From Oscillospiraceae bacterium (lineage in GTDB: Bacteria > Bacillota > Clostridia > Oscillospirales > Oscillospiraceae), in assembly GCA_017410075.1 (NCBI GenBank), contig JAFQRK010000078.1, forward strand, positions 1 to 45,784: 45,784 nt of DNA, given 5' to 3'. The translations under genes and the position numbers were made by a program. Shown here one piece after another: positions 41,440-45,784 of this stretch. The stretch's first letter is position 1. Each line of letters starts with the position of its first letter. Under the pieces are notes generated by a model, which did no database searches, was not told the origin of the DNA, and worked only from the letters and a program-made list of their open reading frames with translations.

Positions 41440-42399
41440 TTATAAGACCCGTTTTGCGCCGTAATAGCGCTGCGCCCAGTAGGTGTTGCTGAGGGATGTG
41501 ACCGTGACGCCCTTGCTGGAGGATGCATGGATAAATTGGTTATTTCCAATGTAGATGCCCAGATGGGAAACACCGCTGCCCTCGGTGTCAAAGAACACCA
41601 GGTCACCGGCCTTCAGGCTGGACTTGGAAACCTTTGTGCCGACGCCGTACTGCGCCTTGCTGGTGCGTGGCAGGGAAATGCCGTGGGCATTGAATACATA
41701 CTGCACAAACCCGGAGCAGTCAAAGCCGCTGGGTGTGCTGCCGCCCCAGACATAGGGAACGCCGATGTATTTTTTCGCGGTGGCAATAATGGCGCTGGCT
41801 GTGGGCTTGACCTTATTCAGCGCTGAAGCGCTGGGCGTAACACCGGTGGATTTTCCGCCGCGGAAGAATAGGGGAGACTTGACAGAATCCCGATTTTCAT
41901 AGGGGATCTCGGTCAGCTCCACATAATCGCTGCGGATATAGCCCACCACGCTGCCGTATATCACCTTAAACCATTTGTTGTTGATGCCGATGATGTAGGC
42001 GGTATCATTGATCGCAGCACTGGCAAGGCTTTTGTAGCCCGTGCCGGGCCCGCTTCGGATATTGACCTTATTTCCGGTGATACGGCCGTAGCCAAGCTCG
42101 GCGTTTTCCCGGGTAGCGGCATCCAGATATTTGCTGTGCATATAACCGGTCTGCAGATTGTAGATGACCTTATACCAATCGCCGGTTTTGCCCAGCAGAA
42201 CGACAACCTCGTTGTCGTAGGCATAGTCTAAAGTCTTACTGCCGGTGCTGGGGGATGACCGCAGCCGCAGCGACGATGCATCCACAAACGCAATTCCGGT
42301 TTTATATTCCGTACCGGCAGCGCTGGCGTGCACGCTAAAAATGTTTACAAAAAGAAAAATTGTCAGCACAAGGCTGACAATACGCGTAGTTCGTTTCAT
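41440..42399 (-). CDS. Secreted NlpC/P60 cell-wall hydrolase with two SH3 domains
   Basis: A 319-residue exported enzyme. A signal peptide (about residues 1-28, ending HASAAG) is followed by two bacterial SH3 domains (about 33-95 and 103-162: [20 protein letters not shown]) that bind peptidoglycan. The catalytic NlpC/P60 domain (about 200-319) has Cys228 in FDCSG, a His in SHLGIYIG and another in FIHASS. Such enzymes cut gamma-D-Glu-diaminopimelate bonds in the wall. It lies 33 bases after a small unknown gene and is likely co-transcribed with it. GGAGGG precedes the ATG. Confidence 0.94.
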   Translation of the reverse strand: MKRTTRIVSLVLTIFLFVNIFSVHASAAGTEYKTGIAFVDASSLRLRSSPSTGSKTLDYAYDNEVVVLLGKTGDWYKVIYNLQTGYMHSKYLDAATRENAELGYGRITGNKVNIRSGPGTGYKSLASAAINDTAYIIGINNKWFKVIYGSVVGYIRSDYVELTEIPYENRDSVKSPLFFRGGKSTGVTPSASALNKVKPTASAIIATAKKYIGVPYVWGGSTPSGFDCSGFVQYVFNAHGISLPRTSKAQYGVGTKVSKSSLKAGDLVFFDTEGSGVSHLGIYIGNNQFIHASSSKGVTVTSLSNTYWAQRYYGAKRVL

Positions 42400-42432
42400 A
42401 CGATGCCCTCCGTCTTACTCAAAATAGAAAAA

Positions 42433-42723
42433 TTACTTGCCTGCCAAAGCACGCTCAAGCCATACACAGCCAAAATCCAAAGCGGTGTAGAGGCCGTCTT
42501 TCTCACCTTTCTTTACGACCCGGTCGCGGCTCTTGGCAGCGGGGTCAGTGAGCTGTAACTGAACAGAAACCTTAGAGGCTACATCCAGATCGCCGACCTT
42601 CTTGGTCTCCAGAATCTGAAGCATAACGATGTGGGAATCTGCCATGGATCCGTAATAGATCAAATTGTCCTTCCGCATCAGCGGATGACCCTTATACATA
42701 AGGACTGCATTTTCTTCAGCCAT
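42433..42723 (-). CDS. Conserved-looking small protein of unknown function
   Basis: A 96-residue soluble protein with no signal or membrane segment. It has a strong AAAGGAGG and a good promoter. The N-terminal part alternates hydrophobic residues (AVLMYKGHPLMRKDNLIYYG), then SHIVMLQILETKKVGDL, and the C terminus is LDFGCVWLERAL. I do not recognise it. The small, two-part beta-like pattern would fit a cytoplasmic regulator or partner. It is followed by the NlpC/P60 gene in the same operon. Confidence 0.8.
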   Translation of the reverse strand: MAEENAVLMYKGHPLMRKDNLIYYGSMADSHIVMLQILETKKVGDLDVASKVSVQLQLTDPAAKSRDRVVKKGEKDGLYTALDFGCVWLERALAGK

Positions 42724-42754
42724 TTCGGTTACCTCCTTTAAAAAATGTAGTCAA

Positions 42755-42783
42755 ATTGTAACACTTTGTAACCGAAGTGTCAA
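42755..42783 (-). promoter_or_regulatory. Promoter of the unknown gene and NlpC/P60 gene
   Basis: On the minus strand, TTGACA (42783-42778), 17 bases, TACAAT (42760-42755), about 30 bases before the start. Confidence 0.78.
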
Positions 42784-42886
42784 CGCTTGGCGGGTGATTA
42801 CCAGAACTTGGCAAGCTTTCCGCCGGATAAGACGGGGGTAGGATTTTGTAAGACGGAGGGGAGTATGAAATTTTGTTTTTCTAAGC

Positions 42887-42919
42887 AAAAGAGGCTTTTG
42901 CCGTGGCAAAAGCCTCTTG
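42887..42919 (-). terminator. Terminator of ireB
   Basis: A 14-bp perfect stem, AAGAGGCTTTTGCC (42890-42903) with GGCAAAAGCCTCTT (42906-42919), leads into TTGCTT on the minus strand, just after the ireB stop. Confidence 0.75.
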
Positions 42920-42932
42920 GCTGAAATGAGAA

Positions 42933-43178
42933 TCAGGCCAGATAGCAGCGTACCAATTCCTGCAGGAGCTCGTCCCGGTCCAATTTGCAGATCATACTGC
43001 GGGCATTGTTGTAGTTGGTGATATAGGTGGGATCCTCAGTCAGCAGGTAGCCAACGATCTGGTTAACGGGATTGTAACCCTTTTCCTTCAGAGCGTCGAA
43101 AACAGTACGGAGAATTCGACGCATATTTTCCTTGTCGTCGCTGGGAACAGTGAATTTAACAGTATTCTTGTCCGTCAT
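42933..43178 (-). CDS. ireB: IreB family regulatory phosphoprotein
   Basis: An 81-residue member of the IreB/DUF965 family, recognised from [20 protein letters not shown] and the C-terminal [13 protein letters not shown]. In Enterococcus, IreB is phosphorylated near its N terminus by the membrane kinase IreK and tunes antibiotic tolerance. Thr2 and Thr6 are candidate sites here. ATG at 43178 has AAAGGAGG eight bases upstream; 14 further upstream codons in frame lie in the promoter. Confidence 0.93.
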   Translation of the reverse strand: MTDKNTVKFTVPSDDKENMRRILRTVFDALKEKGYNPVNQIVGYLLTEDPTYITNYNNARSMICKLDRDELLQELVRCYLA

Positions 43179-43208
43179 GATATCGACCTCCTTTGAATCG
43201 GTATTGCT

Positions 43209-43237
43209 ATTATATCCCAAAATTTTACGCTTGTAAA
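43209..43237 (-). promoter_or_regulatory. Promoter of ireB
   Basis: On the minus strand, TTTACA (43237-43232), 17 bases, TATAAT (43214-43209), 30 bases before the start. Confidence 0.75.
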
Positions 43238-43271
43238 GACCTAATTTGAAAATTTTTCGAACTTCTGTTCG

Positions 43272-45659
43272 TTAACGCAGAATTGCGCCCAGCTTTTCCT
43301 TCAGCGCGTTCAAAACCTTGGTCATCACGGCCTCGGAATCCTGGTCGGTCAGGGTGCGGTCATCAGAGCGGAGCTCCAGGGAGAATGCCATACTCTTTTT
43401 GCCATCGGGAACGCCCACACCGCGGTAAATGTCGAACAGACGGATGCCCCGCAGCAGCTTGCCGGCAGCAGCGGTGATCACATTTTCCGCCTCAGCAACG
43501 GTAACCGCTTCGTCACAGACGATAGCCAGGTCGCGGCTGACAGTGGGGTACTTGGGCAGGGGGGTATAGGTGGGATCGGGCAGCTGCAGAGTGAACAGCT
43601 TGGAAAAATCAATTTCTACGCAGTAGACTTCAGCATCCATGCCGTAATTCTTGCACACCAGCGGATGCACCTGGCCCATATAGCCCAGCTCTATGCCGTT
43701 GATGCTGACCATTGCGCAGCGGCCGGGGTGATAGGAGGGATTGTCCTTCACAGCGGTGTAGCTTGCCTTGGGCATACGAAGACCGGTGAGGATGGCTTCC
43801 AGCTCGCCCTTCAGGGTGAAGAAGGTCTCGTTTGCACCGTAGGTGCCCAGCACCAGCATCTTGGGCTCTGCAGGCAGAACCTCGCCCTCGGTGGGCAGGT
43901 AGATCTTTGCCAGCTCATAGAGCTTGGCTGCCTTGTTATGGTAGGCATAGTTACGGGACAGAATGTCCAGCATGGAGGGCAGGGCGATGGTCCGCATAAT
44001 GGAGGTATCCTCGCCCAGAGGATTCTGGATGCGCAGAGCATCGCGCAGCTTGGAATCGCCGGGCAAACGGATCTGATCGAAGATGGCGGGGGATACGAAG
44101 GAGTAGGTGATGATCTCGCTGTAGCCCAGGCTGCGGCACAGAGCGCCTGCCTTGGATTCTGCCAGCATATAGGGAGAATAGCCGCCCTGGGTAGAGGTCT
44201 TGAAAGCGGTGGTGGCGATCTCGTTATAGCCGAAGGAGCGGCCGACCTCCTCCGCCACATCTGCCATCAGGTTCAGGTCAGGGCGGAAGGAGGGAACCTT
44301 GATGGTATCGCCATCCACTTCGATCTCCAGCAGATTCAGATACTTGACCATATCCTCTTTGCTGATATCGGTGCCCAGCAGGCGGTTGATCTTATCGCAC
44401 TCCAGGGGCAGGGTCTTTTCTTCGGGAACATAGTTGATGATGTCGATAATGCCGTCCATTACATCGCCGGCCTCCAGAAGCTCCACCAGTTCGCAGGCGC
44501 GCTGCACGGCAGGAACGGTCATCATCGGATCCAAATTCTTCTCAAACTTGCCGGAGGACTCGGTGCGCATACCCAGTGCCAGAGCGGTCTGGCGGATGGA
44601 GGTTCCGTTAAAGTTGGCAGATTCAAAGACAACTGTGGTGGTGTCATCCAGAATCTCGGAGTTCTCGCCACCCATAATGCCGGCAAGGCCAATGGGCTTA
44701 TTTTCATCAGCGATCACCAGCATACCGGGCTTCAGATTGCGGACATTGCCGTCCAGAGTAGTCAGGGTTTCGCCTTCCTCAGCTTCCCGGACAATGATCT
44801 TTCCGGAGGAGACATAGCGATAGTCAAAGGCGTGCATAGGCTGACCGTACTCCAGCATCACATAGTTGGTGATGTCAACGATGTTGTTGATGGGGCGGAT
44901 GCCATTGGCCCGCAGACGCGCGCGCAGCCACTTGGGGGAGGGAGCGATCTTTACATTCTTCACCATACGGGAGGAATAGCGGTTGCACAGCTCTGTGGCA
45001 GGTACATCCACATCCAGCATCTCGAAGATGCTGCCGCAGTCGCTGCCCTTGACAGTAGGCTCGTGGTGCTTCATCTGCATACCGAAAGCGGCAGCGGACT
45101 CTCTTGCCAGACCGATGACGGAGTAGCAGTCGGGACGGTTGTTGGTGATCTCAAAGTCAACGACGGTGTCATCGTTGCCGATAACCGTATTGATATCCTG
45201 GCCAACGGTGCAATCCTCGTCATTGAGGATCCAGATGCCGTCAAGAATGGCGTTGGGGAAGTCGTTCAGAGTCAGACCCAGCTCTTCCAATCCGCACAGC
45301 ATTCCGTTGGATACCTCACCGCGGAGCTTGCCTTTGGTGATGTGCACGCCGCCGGGCAGGTAGGAGTTGTGCAGTGCAACAGGCACCAGATCGCCCTGCT
45401 GCACATTCTGTGCGCCGGTGACGATCTGCACGGGAGCATCTTCACCCACATCCACCTGGCAGACCCACATATGGTCAGAATTCTCGTGGCGGACAATGGA
45501 AACCACCTTGCCAACCTTGACATTCTTGATCTGGCTGTCCAGCCGTTCCCAGGTTTCTACCTTCTGACCGAAAATGGTCAGCTTTTCCACATATTCCTTA
45601 TCGCTGACGGAGGACAGATCCACAAATTCTTCGTGCAGCCATTTTCTGTTAAGCTTCAT
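43272..45659 (-). CDS. pheT: Phenylalanine-tRNA ligase beta subunit
   Basis: A 795-residue PheT, half of the (alpha-beta)2 enzyme that charges tRNA-Phe. The N-terminal tRNA-binding domain (about 40-150: VGKVVSIVRHENSDHMWVCQVDVG) is followed by B3/B4 editing (HAFDYRYV, about 200-380), B5 (about 395-470), the catalytic-like core and a C-terminal anticodon-binding FDX-ACB domain (about 700-795: VSRDLAIVCDEAVTVAE). The GGAGGG ribosome binding site lies in the 13-base gap after pheS. Its activity feeds the signal that the aro attenuator would read. Confidence 0.97.
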   Translation of the reverse strand: MKLNRKWLHEEFVDLSSVSDKEYVEKLTIFGQKVETWERLDSQIKNVKVGKVVSIVRHENSDHMWVCQVDVGEDAPVQIVTGAQNVQQGDLVPVALHNSYLPGGVHITKGKLRGEVSNGMLCGLEELGLTLNDFPNAILDGIWILNDEDCTVGQDINTVIGNDDTVVDFEITNNRPDCYSVIGLARESAAAFGMQMKHHEPTVKGSDCGSIFEMLDVDVPATELCNRYSSRMVKNVKIAPSPKWLRARLRANGIRPINNIVDITNYVMLEYGQPMHAFDYRYVSSGKIIVREAEEGETLTTLDGNVRNLKPGMLVIADENKPIGLAGIMGGENSEILDDTTTVVFESANFNGTSIRQTALALGMRTESSGKFEKNLDPMMTVPAVQRACELVELLEAGDVMDGIIDIINYVPEEKTLPLECDKINRLLGTDISKEDMVKYLNLLEIEVDGDTIKVPSFRPDLNLMADVAEEVGRSFGYNEIATTAFKTSTQGGYSPYMLAESKAGALCRSLGYSEIITYSFVSPAIFDQIRLPGDSKLRDALRIQNPLGEDTSIMRTIALPSMLDILSRNYAYHNKAAKLYELAKIYLPTEGEVLPAEPKMLVLGTYGANETFFTLKGELEAILTGLRMPKASYTAVKDNPSYHPGRCAMVSINGIELGYMGQVHPLVCKNYGMDAEVYCVEIDFSKLFTLQLPDPTYTPLPKYPTVSRDLAIVCDEAVTVAEAENVITAAAGKLLRGIRLFDIYRGVGVPDGKKSMAFSLELRSDDRTLTDQDSEAVMTKVLNALKEKLGAILR

Positions 45660-45672
45660 AATCTATCCCTCC

Positions 45673-45784
<112 letters not shown>

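Overview
The window looks like a chromosomal segment of a spore-forming anaerobic Clostridia member, probably of the Oscillospiraceae or a close relative. The placement is an inference from gene content: spoIIR, spoVAD and spoVAE, AddAB instead of RecBCD, type III glutamine synthetase, IreB, a long Alu-domain SRP RNA, and Clostridia-like sequences throughout. I see no insertion sequence, prophage or CRISPR array. The only patch that looks foreign is a short AT-richer stretch with a small XRE regulator after a tRNA-Ser (about 6967-7600).

Layout. 1-5737 is a housekeeping block on the plus strand: the ftsZ 3' end, a methyltransferase, hslO, acpP, the SRP RNA, and dnaX-ybaB-recR. Then come a convergent PHP-domain gene, tRNA-Ser(UGA) and an XRE regulator with divergent promoters. 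7504-12476 holds a large lipoprotein gene followed by an ABC exporter with two ABC-2 permeases. 12482-17592 has glutamine synthetase III divergent from an aspartate aminotransferase gene, which leads three overlapping genes (LUD protein, P-loop protein, GtrA).

17590-25741 is the aromatic amino acid operon on the minus strand: aroF, tyrA, aroB, aroA, aroC, pheA, an aroE-aroK fusion and aroQ. It covers every common-pathway step from DAHP to chorismate plus the Phe and Tyr branches. Its 5' leader carries what appears to be a complete, ribosome-mediated attenuator: a 21-codon leader peptide with four Phe and four Tyr codons, an antiterminator strand just after its stop codon, and an 11-bp intrinsic terminator before aroF. 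This is the most interesting element in the window.

25782-31292 holds a zinc-dependent phospholipase C-like gene with no ordinary start codon. It is followed by a divergent pair, a membrane kinase-like protein with fibronectin-like ectodomain and a zinc-ribbon protein with bacterial Ig-like ectodomains, and then by a DUF378 gene. 31365-39750 holds ispE, spoIIR and the addB-addA nuclease/helicase. 39790-41406 is a spore operon, spoVAD-spoVAE, with a sigma-G-like promoter and a previously hidden 41-residue Asn/Gln peptide gene at its end. The right edge has a small unknown gene with an NlpC/P60 hydrolase, ireB, and pheS-pheT.

Many promoters are easy to read and have exact 17-bp spacers. An unusual share use TTGCAA or TTGCAT as the -35 instead of TTGACA. 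Coordinates, motifs and repeats were read directly from the sequence. Family names rest on recognised motifs, and no database search was run.
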